Shown here one piece after another: positions 36,821 to 47,479 of a stretch of DNA of 64,000 nucleotides. Below the pieces are notes generated by a model. It saw nothing but the letters and a program-made list of their open reading frames with translations, made no database searches and was not told where the DNA came from. Both the position numbers and the translations under genes were made by a program. The DNA lies in assembly GCA_030248215.1 (NCBI GenBank), contig JASANG010002421.1, forward strand, positions 1 to 64,000. The letters are read 5' to 3'. Each line of letters opens with the position of its first letter. Position 1 is the stretch's first letter. The DNA is from Enoplolaimus lenunculus (lineage: Eukaryota > Nematoda > Enoplea > Enoplida > Thoracostomopsidae).

Positions 36821-38722
36821 ATGCCGTTCTCTGATTGGCTAATTAAATGCTTTCGGGCGATCATGGCAAAGATTGCATTGGTATGTCTGTCAGTAGGGTG
36901 GGTATCAGCGTAGAGAGCTCGAATGTGGAAATTTTCTCGAAGGGGGGGGTTGGCAGATTTAAGAATTCCTAGTAATTTAACTTATTTTCATTTAAATGGC
37001 TGAAAGTCGTGCATATTTTCGGACAGGCGGTGCGAAATTTTTTCGTTCAGTCTGCGCATTGAGGGGGTCCAGCCTGACCCCCTCATCACCGTTCTTGATG
37101 CTCCTCTTATCGACGTCATTGGTCTCAAATATTATGGCACCGTTCATATGGTTTGATTTTGACCTGTAAACACCAGTTTGCGTGAATTTCTCCAATCAAG
37201 AGTCCGTTATACTGACTGTCCTTGTACTACTACTGCATGTGGAAGCCGGTCAATTAAACAACAATGCTTAGGCTTAGGCTTAGGCTTAGGCTGAGGCTTT
37301 AGAAATAGGCTTTGATTTATTAGACCATCTTATATTTTTATATTTAAATTACATTTGCCACCAACGGTTTTTTGTTTACGAAATTGATACTCGAAACCGT
37401 ATTTACAGAACAATTGTTCAACTGTGTTACGTCAATATAAAATTTCAACTGACGCAAAAGATGTTATTACGCCATACACTTATAGAAAAGCACTACTTAT
37501 GATTAGTGCCTGAGAAAACCTTTAGGTTCAATACTTTGAAGCGTTCGCATATTTATCACTGACCCAAGGATCGCTAGGCGGGATGTACTTTTTTCAATCG
37601 GCAACACAAGTAATCACAATATACATAGCTAAAACATTTTTCGCAACTGTTTCTTAGATTTCCTGTTAGGAGATCTAACCAAACATTGTTAATTGTATTT
37701 TAATTGGCTAAATTGTGCCGAGGAAGTAAAGTGGTTTTTGACTACTTTATCAAGTGATATAAAAATTTTCACATTGCAGGGGATGGAAGATACATACTTT
37801 CCATCGCTCTATGGATGTGTAACCAAGGCAAAAAATTAAACGTAACGCTCGCATTTCGCTGAATAGCATTAATTGTTATATGTTTAAAATAGTTACACCT
37901 CGCCTCTGGTAATGATTTTCAAGGATTACGCTAAAAACTTATTCTTAAGCTCTATTGATATTTTAGAAGGACACGATAGAAAATAAACTAGTCTGCCAGC
38001 TTTGCGCAATGCGCAAAAATTAGCGAAAACACAAAAATTTCGTTGCAAATTTTCCTTTCATAGAACAATGAGCGATCAGTTACGTGCATTTCGTAAAAAA
38101 TTTCTGCAAACAAAGTAATGCTGGAAATTTGCCATAAATACATATGTGGGGCGTTGCAGCTTTAATATATAGATTTAAAAACTATTAGCTGTATTTTTTG
38201 ATTGCTTGGAACCAACCTGAACCAAATTTAAAAATTCGAGCAAAATTGCCTTTATTTTAAATTCAATTTATTATCGGCTTCCTGCCGGATCAAAAAAGTT
38301 ACCGAAAACTTTAATTTTTCAAAAAAACTTTAACTCAATAAACACATTACTGTGGTGGTATGTTTTTATCTGAAATTTGGTTTTCAAATTAGCCATCTAA
38401 TGAACAAATTCAGCCGCCGTTTCACACTATTTTCAAGTGTTTTTAAGCTTAAATATTTTTGGTGTTAAAATAATTTTTCGTTAAAACTTCAAAATTTTGT
38501 GAAACTTTCACTCAAATTATGAAGTTTTGTTACTCAAATTCTGCCAGTTGATGGTCGGTTTATGCTGATAACTGGTGCTTGACCTTTATTGGCAGTGTTT
38601 AGAAATTACATGCGTCAATACAATCATGCTTTAATGAAAATTTTAAAAATTAAATTATACTTTTTTACTTTAATTTAAGTTTGTTCAGTTCGTCGTTCAT
38701 TGATGGTCGTCACAACCGAATA

Positions 38723-38955
38723 GGACCCATGTATGGAACAGGGCCGAATCGTTTTCCGGAGAGGCTATAATAGAGTCAGTTTAAGCTTTTAGACTAATTC
38801 TTTTTGCTTAGGATTAGGCTTATTAGGCTTAGTCTTGCGCTTATGCTTAGGCTTATTCTGAGGCTTAGGAATAGGCTCATCCATACGCGTAGGCTTAGGC
38901 TTAGGCTTAGGAACGTGCTTATACTACTGTTCCGGCAGTGTTCTATACATGGGCC
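38723..38955 (-). mobile_element. TTAGGC MITE, TATAGAACAGGG type (copy 5)
   Basis: Ends GGACCCATGTATGGAACAGG and AGTGTTCTATACATGGGCC. CCGAATAG and GCGAATAG at the borders match at 7 of 8. One GGCTCATCCATACGC spacer. Confidence 0.82.
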
Positions 38956-39401
38956 GCGAATAGTATCAACTAAAGTCTGTCACAATAAACCTTTTCTGCG
39001 TTTGATTATTCGTTTGAAATACGTGCGTATACAACGAGAAAAGGGGATGTATCTTCCTAAACGTTCTCTGAAGCCTCAACAGGCACATACAGGATGTACA
39101 CAAATCAACCAGTTTTGTTGTGCGCTACGCTTGCTCGCAACAAACTTTTAAACGACCTTATCTCATTTCAAAATAAAACCCCAAGCTGCATCCTTGACTT
39201 AAATCCTAACATATTGCACAAAATTTTAAGCTGTGAGCTCGCAACTAATTGATATTTGGACAGTGTATACTCATACTTTGTCTAAGGTATCCTAAAACAT
39301 TTGTTGTAATTTAAATTATTTCCCAGAAATACGTTTGAAACAGAATGAGAAATTTAAAAACGCAACAGTTTATAATTATAAATAAAGTTTGAATATGAGA
39401 A

Positions 39402-39702
39402 TTAAGCCCTATTTATACGTGCAACTTTTTGCAGCAAAAATTTGCACGCGCAACTTACGTGTGCATGTTTGGTCACAAAGTATCGTTGAAGTTGTTGCAA
39501 CTAAATTATTCACTGGAATTCATGCTATTGAATTTAATTCGCACCTGTGAACGCAGTTGCAAGTCGCTTGTATTTCTTGCACATGCAGTTTGATTGGTCA
39601 ATCGAAATGTTTCTTTGAAAATACGTGCTGCTGCAACTATTCAGTACAAGTTGCAGCTGCGAGTTCTCGCTGCAAAAACTTGCGCGTGTGAATTGGGCTT
39701 AA
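39402..39702. mobile_element. TTAA-flanked MITE, piggyBac-like, TTGCAAC-rich
   Basis: Ends TTAAGCCCTATTTATACGTG and CGTGTGAATTGGGCTTAA, so TTAA is at both borders as for piggyBac-type elements. The interior is rich in AACTTGCA/TGCAAGTT. Contains TGATTGGTCAATCG. Related copies at 45400 and 49535. Confidence 0.72.
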
Positions 39703-40128
39703 GCATAAAAGCCTAATAAAACTTCTGACATGGTTATTCATGTTCAAGCACACATTTAGACAGCAATCTCTCGGCTGAAAGGCGTTTACCATGACCACTC
39801 GAAGTTGTAGGTTGACGCGAAAGCTTGAAAGGGCTCTGAAGTCTATGGAAGTAGTACCCTTAAGATAAATAAATGCCGTTGGACGCACCGTAACATTACT
39901 GCTATTCATTGCACAATGTTTTTATTTCGCGAACACAACATACAATTTAGTTGCTAATAATATACTCTATGTGAAAAATGGTCAAATATATGTGAAATTT
40001 ATCAGAAAAGTACATCCTACCTTTAGCAACCATTTCAGTACACTTGTATTTCGTAAGAAATCTTTTTGCGTAAAATCAAGCGGTAGTGTGAGAAGATAAA
40101 AATTCTTAGCGTCAGTATAAAAAAACTG

Positions 40129-40369
40129 AGCCCAAGTTCCTTTAAGGGGCGCCCAGGTCTCTGGTGGGTCCATAAAAGAGTAGGTTTAGATTCTAGATTA
40201 CATTTTTCGCTTAGTCTTAGGCTTAGGCTTAGGCTTAGGCTTAGGTTTAGGCTTAGGCTTAGGTTTAGGCTTAGGCTTAGGTTTAGGAACACATTTTTGT
40301 AACGCTTAGGCTTAGGCTAGCCTTAGGAATACGCTTAATTTGCTGTTACGCCCCTTAAAGTAACTGGCC
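40129..40369 (-). mobile_element. TTAGGC MITE, GTTACTTTAAGG type (copy 4)
   Basis: Perfect target duplication AAAAACTG. Ends AGCCCAAGTTCCTTTAAGGG and CCCCTTAAAGTAACTGGCC. About ten TTAGGC/TTAGGT units. A second, opposite copy follows only 140 bp later. Confidence 0.88.
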
Positions 40370-40509
40370 AAAAACTGAATCTTCCAGGCGTTCTTGAAGA
40401 AATATATTTCTGAAATATAATTTGTAAATACTAAAGTATATCTTTTTCATGATTGACAACAAAAATATCGCCAGAAACTGGCAAACGTACGATAACGTAC
40501 GCATTTTAA

Positions 40510-40667
40510 GGCCAATGTTACTTTAAGAGGCGTAACAGCAGATTAAGCGTATTCCTAAGCCTAAGCCTAAGCTTAAGCCTGAGCAAGAAAAATACAATCT
40601 TGAATCTAATCCTACTTTTTTATGGACCCACCAAAGACCTGGACGCCCCTTAAAGTAAACATGGGCC
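40510..40667 (+). mobile_element. TTAGGC MITE, GTTACTTTAAGG type (copy 5)
   Basis: Ends GGCCAATGTTACTTTAAGAG and CCTTAAAGTAAACATGGGCC. Flanks CATTTTAA and CATATTAG match at 6 of 8. Array reduced to four units. Confidence 0.82.
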
Positions 40668-40885
40668 CATATTAGAATATTGTTTAGCTTTTGTGCAATC
40701 CATTTAGGAACACAAAACCACTTTGTCTCCAGCTGTTAGAGAGTTTTTTGGCTTCTGTACCCTAATTGACTGTTTGCATTTCTATGTCGTCATAGGCAAA
40801 TCTGTTTCCGAAATGGATATGCGTTGTTTAGTTATTCTAGCATTCGGGCGTAAATTTCTACCCATCCTCAATTGTATGTTTGTTT

Positions 40886-41108
40886 TTCGGGTCATGTAAA
40901 GATCACGGCCGGAACATTTTCTGCAGGCATGCAATAGAGTAAGCTTAAAGCTTTAAACTAATTTTTTTGTTCAAGCTTAGGAGTAGCAATCAGCATAAGA
41001 AAGCTTATCCGGGAAGAAAAACCGCCCAAAAAAAAAAAAAGAAAGAAAAAACAAAAAAAAAACAAACTCTTACGCTTAGGTTTATGGTTGGGTGTAGAAA
41101 TATGCTTG
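40886..41108 (-). mobile_element. TTAGGC MITE, AAAGAACAG type, interrupted by A-rich tract
   Basis: GGGTCATGTAAAGATCACGG, GGAACATTTTCTGCAGG, AGTAAGCTTAAAGCTTT and CAAGCTTAGG, then an A-rich run, then CTTACGCTTAGGTTTATGG. The right terminus is not identifiable. Confidence 0.55.
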
Positions 41109-41710
41109 TACACTGCAAAAAAAGGTGAAGCAAAATGTCTCTCAAAGAAAAAGTCTCCTCCCACACACACAAAACCAGAAACCAACCCACCCAGACACAA
41201 ACGAAATGAACCGAACCCCAGCCCAGCCGAATCTAAACCTGACCTACAGTAAAAAAAAAAAAAAAAAACCAAAAAGAAAAAAAAAGAACGAACCGACCAT
41301 TTTATTTAATTTAACTTCTTCTTCTATTTATTAAACAAAAACGTTTATTTTTTAAAAATTTTTTTCTTTTTCCCAGTTCACCGTACACAGCGGGCCAAAA
41401 AAAAAAAAGAGGGAGGGGATGTGTTAGTATAACTTTTATTTTTCTATTTATACACCATCTATCGGATGCCGCGCGCGCCGAAAAAAAAAAGACAAAACAA
41501 CCAAAACGAAAAACAAAAAAAAAAAAAAAAAAAAAAAAGAAAAAAATACAAAAAAAAAAAAAAGAAAGAAAACAAAAAAAAAAACAAAAAAAACTAAAAA
41601 AAAATAAAAGACAAAATAACAAAAACCAAAAAACAAAAAAGAAAAAAGAAGAACAGAGAAGTAAAAACAAATTAAAAAAAAAAAAAAAATAAAAAAAACA
41701 AAAAAATTGC
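40985..41710. other. T-depleted A/C-rich tract, possible consensus artefact
   Basis: Long runs of A broken by single C or G fill most of 41020-41060, 41240-41290 and 41480-41710. A recognisable CACTGCAAAAAA MITE start at 41110 degrades into A/C-only sequence. T is nearly absent for long stretches. It looks like failed base-calling or a recently expanded poly-A-like tract. Confidence 0.6.
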
Positions 41711-41850
41711 TGTCAAAAAGGAAATTGAAAAGTCACCAAAACTGCAGTGGGAAATGGGCACCCAAATTTCAGTTTCAATTTCCCTCACGGTAGTTGAAAA
41801 TCAGCAGGGCAGTGGGAAATTGAAAAAATCATAAAAGCGGAAACACTGCG
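41705..41850. repeat. GGGAAATTGAAA-type repeat, half copy
   Basis: GGAAATTGAAAAG, CAGTGGGAAATG and CAATTTCCCTCACGG recur, in both orientations. Related words reappear at 43310-43560. The two may be arms of one larger element that encloses 41850-43310. Confidence 0.4.
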
Positions 41851-42039
41851 GTAGGTACATGACCTTTGAACTAATCGGTGCAATAATTCGCTTTCAACTA
41901 TGACGGCAGGCGTTTTCGACGTCGGAAGTGAAAGAAAGATTTATGCACCAGATAGGAATATTTGTTACAAACACGCAATTCTTTTAATGCTGTCTATAAT
42001 TTTGGCCAATGTATAGAACAGGGCTGTACAGGATTGTAG

Positions 42040-42425
42040 TGACCGTGTGTATATGTTCACCAGGACACATTATACGTCCGAAAAGAGCGAAAATTGCAGC
42101 ATTTGTAAATGGACTTCAGAATTGAAGCTTTGCCACGAGATTTAATGCAAAACTACATATACATCTGTTTCGGTTCGCTCACCAGGTTTCGTCCACAGTG
42201 GGGCCGGCCAAAAAAGCTGATGCAAAACTTTTTCTAGCTTCGACCTCTAATGGCCTCCTATTATTCCACGCCAAAACAGAAGCTCAAATATGCAAAAAGC
42301 TTCAAAATGCTAGCATTTTTGGGCAAACGCCGGCTAAGGGTGGGATAACCGATCACTCAAACAAGGAATGTGTTTTTTTTCATTTTTTCCGGTCATAATT
42401 TTTTTCCGGAAAAAACAATCCAGGG
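42040..42425 (-). mobile_element. Partial copy of the CAGGGTTGT hAT-like element
   Basis: GTGACCGTGTGTATATG, CACCAGGACACATTA, GCTCAAATATGCAAAAAGC and GGTCATAATTTTTTTCCGG occur in the same order as in 60858-61605. The left end is missing. A scrap of TATAGAACAGGG terminus precedes it at 42005. Confidence 0.6.
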
Positions 42426-42594
42426 GCGGTAACCGTAGCCCTAAGTCTAAATCTTAGCCTAAGAAGCACTAAGTATAGGAAAAAGTGGCTGACGTTTAGG
42501 GGGCGTGATGTCTGAAGTAATTGAGCACAATTCTCGATCATGGTTCTTAGTTCTGTAAACGCCTGTGAAGTCTGTCTGGTATACATTTACGTAG

Positions 42595-42815
42595 TAGGGT
42601 GCAACCGGAGGTGAAAAATACCGGAGCCGGAGCCGCAGGTGGGGTGAAATTAGGTAGTAAAAATGATGGCTAATTAGTTAATTTTAGCCAATATCTGCAA
42701 TATGTTGTTAAGTGGTTTGGTTTTATGTTGATTTTTTGAAAAGTGACAGAAGTCAATCGAAACGAACTAAACAGATAATTTTTGCTAAATTATGCAAAAC
42801 TATTAACACTCATAA
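42595..42815 (-). mobile_element. CCGGCT-core MITE, one half
   Basis: TAGGGTGCAACCGGAGGTG, ACCGGAGCCGGAGCCG, GGTGAAATTAGGTAGTAAAA and ATATCTGCAATATG match the right half of 30162-30537 in inverse orientation. The other terminus is gone. Confidence 0.62.
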
Positions 42816-43589
42816 ATCTTCGCTCGTTTCGTCTATATTCTTAATTAGATCGTAGACACGTTCGGACATAGTAAGTTCAACGTGACTATATGCGGTTTCA
42901 GTTTGCGGGGGATACCAATTGTAATCACCAATCCTTGAATCAATATACCGTCGTACTCCATAAAAAGTAACTCCAGTGCGCGCAAAAAAATTGCTGTTCC
43001 AATTTTAAACCCAACCTCAGTAAAACTGGTAGCACAAGAAACTTGACCCCAAGCGTCGAATGACCACTAACGTCAAGATATTCAAAATTTCAATCGCACA
43101 ACTTCAACCTTGCGACTTGGGTGGCCCATCAAACATCATTTCTAGAAACTCTCATCCTAACCTTCTATTTGAACTTTGAGTTGTAAAATTTCATCCTTTT
43201 TGGGGACAATATCACAAGTGAAGCTGTAAACTGTAAATTCAATTTTCGATAAGAGGGACAATATCATTTAATTGCTAAACGTTATGCTTCTCTTTCGATT
43301 TCCACTTTGGTAATTGAAGTGTCAAGGCAAAGCGGAAAATGAATTTGGAAAATGGCGCAATTTCCCATTGCCCTTGTTTAAAAAAGCGCTAGTGGTAAAT
43401 TGAAGATCAAATAATGCTATCAATTAACTACTTGAGTTTGAAAAATCGATAGCTGTGGGAAATTGAAACAGTTTTGAAATTCCATTTCCTTTTTGAAGCG
43501 TTTTTCAAAACCGTACTTGGAAATGGTTGCGTCAATTTTCCACACGGCGGGCACACATTAAAATGGATGACGCATTACAAGCAGGGAGA

Positions 43590-43788
43590 AGAAAAGGGAA
43601 CGACGCGAGGTCCAACGGGGGGAAAAAGGAAAAAAAGAAAGCCCCCAAGAACGACCCAAAACACCAAACCCCACCAACCAAACAGCCAACGCCCCCCCCC
43701 CGCGCCCGCCAAGGGTGAAAGGGTAGACCAAAAAAAAACGTCATTATAACTCGCCACGCCGCAACCCGGCCCCCGCCCACTACCCCAG
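43590..43788. other. T-poor purine/C-rich tract next to receptor exon
   Basis: Runs such as CCCCCCCCC and long A/G and C/A stretches with almost no T, ending in CCACTACCCCAG at the presumed acceptor. It stands exactly where the TM2/TM3 coding boundary would be expected. Either a real low-complexity intron end or a misread region. Confidence 0.5.
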
Positions 43789-46700
43789 CAGACACCCCCC
43801 CCAAACTCATCGGTTACACTGAGCGTCAGCGTTTCAACGCTAACGATCATTGCAGTCGACCGGTTACGGTCGATTCTGTGGCCAGCGTCGAGGAAGTTAG
43901 ATCGAACCACGGCTAAACTGCTCGTTTGTTTCGTTTGGATTATTTGCTGTTCGTACAGTTTACCGTACGGCATTTATCACAGCGCGATTGCACCGCCGCC
44001 GAAATTTTTGCCACCAGGGATAAACGCAACGTGGCTGGTTTGCCTGCCGATTTTTGGCGAACAAAATTGGTGGAATTGTTACAATATATTTTTGACAATT
44101 ATTACCTATTTTGTACCGTTATTCATCGTTAATTGTGCGTATTCAATTATCGCTTGGCGTGTTTGGATGACTAAACCAGTGTATTTCGATGAAGATCGCA
44201 CGGTTGCCGATTCGTTCTTACAAAGCAAACGAAAGGTAAAACGAGACAGATACGTACAGGACGCCCAACAATTGTGGGTTTTTTGTGAGTTAATCTTTGA
44301 GATCAACTCAAGTTTTCGCGGAAAACGCCATTTAAAGCTATAGGTACGTGTAACAAATGTTGTATCCAAGTAAAGTAAACGAAGTATTGGTAGCTACTCC
44401 ACCACAACCTGGACACACTCAGGCCCGTAGACGGTTCACCTTGCTTGGGGGAGCGAAATATTTTTCAGGATGGGTATACAAGGCTTTTCGATGTCTAAAT
44501 TAATATGGGCCTACCAGTACTGGAAACAAGGGCACTCGGAAAGGTCCCGTAGCCAAAGGGGGGCAGGGGTAGGGCTTAGTCCCCCTGGATAAATTTTGAC
44601 CCCCCTAGACGATTTACAACCTTGTTTGCAAATCTTTGGAAACCTTGAAATGCCCCTCCTGAAAAATTTTTAGCCCCCCTAGCAAGATGAGCTGGCTACG
44701 GGCCTGTTCGGGAACTTAGACACGGGCAAGTTTTGGCCAATGTAAAGAACAGGAGTGAAACAGTATTATAAGCATATTTCTAAGCCTAAGCCTAAGCCTA
44801 AGCCTAAGCCTAAGCGTAATAATGAGCATATTTTTAAGCCTAAGCCTAAGCGTAAGCCAAGCAAAAAATTAATCTAAAGCTTAAGCTTACTCTAGTCCCA
44901 AACGAAAACTCTCCGCCGCTAATCTTTATATGGGCCCAAGTTTCAAACGTAATTCACGGAACACAATTTGTAAGCGATTATGGCAGTTTTGTTTCAGGTC
45001 GTCAAAATGTTGGTGATTGTCGTTTGTGTTTTTACGTTTTGTTGGCTGCCGTACGAAATATATTTGGTACTCAGCGAAGTCACACCTTGGATTAATGAGT
45101 AAGTTGCAGTTTTAAGCCAAGGGTATAAAAGTTGTGCCAAGGGTATGATTTTTTCACGTGTTTTACCTTAAAGCGTATGCCTAATGAAACAGTTTTGATA
45201 TCGTTGTAGCAAAACATTAAAGCTTTCAGCGAACCCCTGAACAAGCCGATCGATATCAATTGGGGGCAGGATCGCTCTGCCTGGTTAGGAACTATGATCA
45301 CCTTACAATAGTTTTAACCGTGCAATAAATTCAATGAAATTGCATGGTTGTTCGCAGATGTGAACTAAATTCTTAGCTATGATTTCTGATGAATTATTTG
45401 CAGTGCAAGTTTTTCGAACCGGATTTTGGACAAAACTTGTAAGTGCAAGTTGCACCTGCAAGTTTTCGCTGCAGAAACTTGCACATGTGAATTGGGCTTA
45501 AGGATAAACAAAAGATTAGTCTAAAGCTTAAGCTTACTCTGTTACAATCCCGCAGAAAAAGATCCGTTTCTAATATTTACCTTTAGCTCAGGAAAATTAT
45601 TTTTGACAATCGAGCTATCTACTGTAGTGACCCGAATAAGAGGGTGGCAATAAGAGTCGGTCCCCATTTTGTGTCCTAATCAATATGAGTCCGTATCCCT
45701 AACAAGAGTCTGTATGCAGATAGATGCACAAAACCCAAGTTAGAGTCCATAAATGTAAATTATCCCTATCTGTAGCGCACAAATGACTCCATGACCAAAT
45801 AAAGTTGAATTCGAAACGTTAAAGCGTTTTAAGTTTTGAACGTAACTTTCCAAAGTACAACCTTGCATTATCGCTCAAGCTTTTGATGCAAGGCAAAAAA
45901 CGTTTTCTACTCTCTGGGGAGGTCAAACAAATATCAGTCCCCCGTCTTATTTGGGTCACTACCGTACATGCTCGCGGGCAACGGGGAATTGTAAGATGAA
46001 ATCCTTGTATTCAACTTCAATGATGCCTTCTTGCCAGCTTAGGTAGCTCAGTGAATTAAAAGGTCTTTTTAGCTCACTGACAGATACAAAACAGTGTTCC
46101 CATGGCGATGTGTAAATAGTGTAATACTGGTTTAGTGGGATATAGGAACACTCAGAGATTGGAGATACTAAATTACTTGGAAGTAAGAAGACGGCTTTAA
46201 AGACACGCGATGTACAATTATGCATAATTCAAATTAGCATTAACCCATTATTGGGGTTCAGTTGCCAGCGTCGGCTGTATACAGTATTTATTATATTTTC
46301 AGGTACCATTACATCAACGTCGTGTTTTTCTCTTGTCATTGGCTTGCGATGAGCAATTCGTGCTTGAATCCTATTATTTACGGTATTTATAACGTAAGAA
46401 ATTTTGCAATATTCCTGAGATAAATAATAGGGTGAAATGTAATATTTACTATTGTAGTAAATTACTTAGCTAGAAGTTTTCTTAATATAATATAATACGG
46501 CCAATGTAAACAGCAGGGGCGCAACAGTATTATAAACATATTCCTTAGCCTAAGCCTAAGCCTAAGCGTAAGAATGAGCATATTCCTAAGCCTAAGTCGA
46601 AGCCTTAGCCAAGCCAAAGAATTAGTCTAAACTTAAGCTTACTTTATTGCAGTCCCATAGAAAAACGTTTCGCCTCTGATCTTTACATGGGCCCATAATA

Positions 46701-47479
46701 TGGTCTAACAAATTTGTTTGACTCCAGTGTAATGTTTTAAAATTTTGGTATTTTAAGAAAACGTTCAAAGTTATATTTTAGAAAAAATTTCAACATTAAA
46801 ATATTTGACAGAAAACGACAACATTAACCCCTTCTCCCATAGAGTTGAATATGGGCAACTCAGCGCAGTGCATATACGTTAAATAGTATACATCGCACAG
46901 TGTTTAACAATTGCAACACATACACATAGTACTAAATCACCACAAGACGTGAGAGCCCCATCGGGCTGGAGCGTCAAGCTCCTATAGCTAACTGGTGATG
47001 GTAAACGGCTCCCACTCCAGTTATTGGAGTTCGAATCCTAGCATAAATGTAGGTCTTGGAAAAGTTTCACTGATATAGTAAAACCTTAACCTATACGATA
47101 TTTTTAGTCAAATTTCAACATTGATAAATTTTAGGAAAAATTTCAACGCGAATACCGTCATATAGTATTTCAACTGTTGGGTCGGACTGAAAAAGACGCC
47201 GGAACAATGTTACGGTTGGGCGAACGGGTCAATTCAACTGTAGAATGCTATCCGGACCGTCGTTCGAGTCGGTTCGGTACGTCGGAAGCGCTTGGACAAG
47301 GACCGTTGTTGCCAACTCCACCAAATTGGGTTAAACGAAGCTCAAGCGGGGATGTGTTGTCTGTTGGGTCGTCTGCTGCTATTGGAGGTATCAGCGCGTC
47401 TAAAAGTCGTAACGGATTAGTTGTTCAAAGTTATATCGCTGGTGAACTTGGATTAGACGATGATGATGACGATATGTAA
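43789..47479 (+). CDS. Rhodopsin-family neuropeptide GPCR, kinin/tachykinin type (TM3 to C-terminus)
   Basis: A class A G-protein-coupled receptor of the plasma membrane. Exons: 43789-44235, 44998-45098, 46303-46393, 47135-47479, phases agreeing. TM3 ends SVSVSTLTIIAVDRLRSIL, TM4 holds FVWIICCSYSLPYGIYH, TM5 ITYFVPLFIVNCAYSII with AWRVW after it. Then SKRKVVKMLVIVVCVFTFCWLPYE (split by an intron after SKRK) forms TM6 with the CWLP switch, and SCHWLAMSNSCLNPIIYGIYN is TM7 with NPxxY. EKFQREYRHI is helix 8. The WLAMSNSC and YGIYNEKFxRE blocks favour leucokinin-like receptors; tachykinin or related receptors remain possible. DRY is DRL here. TM1, TM2 and the TM3 Cys were not found, so the start coordinate is uncertain. 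The C-terminus ends in DDDDDDM inside a GAT repeat. Confidence 0.85.
44420..44706. mobile_element. CAGGCCCGTAG-type MITE in receptor intron
   Basis: Most complete copy of the family: ends CAGGCCCGTAGACGG and GGCTACGGGCCTG. It contains two sets of GGGGCATTTC/AAAATT-type words in mirror order around AAAGGGGGGCAGGGG. Confidence 0.7.
44735..44936 (+). mobile_element. TTAGGC MITE, AAAGAACAG type, in receptor intron
   Basis: Ends GGCCAATGTAAAGAACAGG and CTTTATATGGGCC. CAAGTTTT and CAAGTTTC flank it (7 of 8). It ends 61 bp before the TM6 exon. Confidence 0.82.
45400..45565. mobile_element. Two repeat fragments in receptor intron
   Basis: 45400-45505 matches the right half of the TTAA-flanked element (GTTGCACCTGCAAG, CACATGTGAATTGGGCTTAA). 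Immediately after comes TTAGTCTAAAGCTTAAGCTT and CAATCCCGCAGAAAAAG, the subterminal block of a TTAGGC MITE without its array. Confidence 0.6.
45620..45966 (-). mobile_element. MITE, TGTAGTGACCCGAATAAGAG family, in receptor intron (copy 3)
   Basis: Ends ACTGTAGTGACCCGAATAAG and CTTATTTGGGTCACTACCGTA. About 100 bp shorter than the copy at 19736 owing to loss on one side. Confidence 0.8.
46499..46693 (+). mobile_element. TTAGGC MITE, AAAGAACAG type, in receptor intron
   Basis: Ends GGCCAATGTAAACAGCAGG and ATCTTTACATGGGCC; TATAATAC and CATAATAT flank it (6 of 8). Spacer GCGTAAGAATGAGC. Confidence 0.8.
46975..47045 (+). other. tRNA-like sequence with A- and B-box motifs
   Basis: TAGCTAACTGG fits the pol III A box and AGTTCGAATCC fits most of the B box, about 40 bases apart. 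The acceptor and T stems do not pair well, so it is not a convincing functional tRNA. It may be a pseudo-tRNA or the head of a SINE in the last receptor intron. Confidence 0.35.

Larger units (their letters stand above)
28200..43470. other. Second gene-free stretch upstream of the receptor gene
   Basis: No exon was recognised here on either strand. TM1-TM2 exons of the receptor at 43789 were looked for and not found. The content is MITEs (listed separately), two tandem tracts and an abnormal A/C-rich block at 41000-41710. Confidence 0.5.

Noticed and set aside
41311-41670. Phe-rich minus-strand frame
   Set aside because: It reads the A-rich anomalous tract and has no complexity.
44106-44369. 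Minus-strand frame opposite the receptor TM5 exon
   Set aside because: Shadow of the real exon; the plus strand has GPCR motifs and splice sites.
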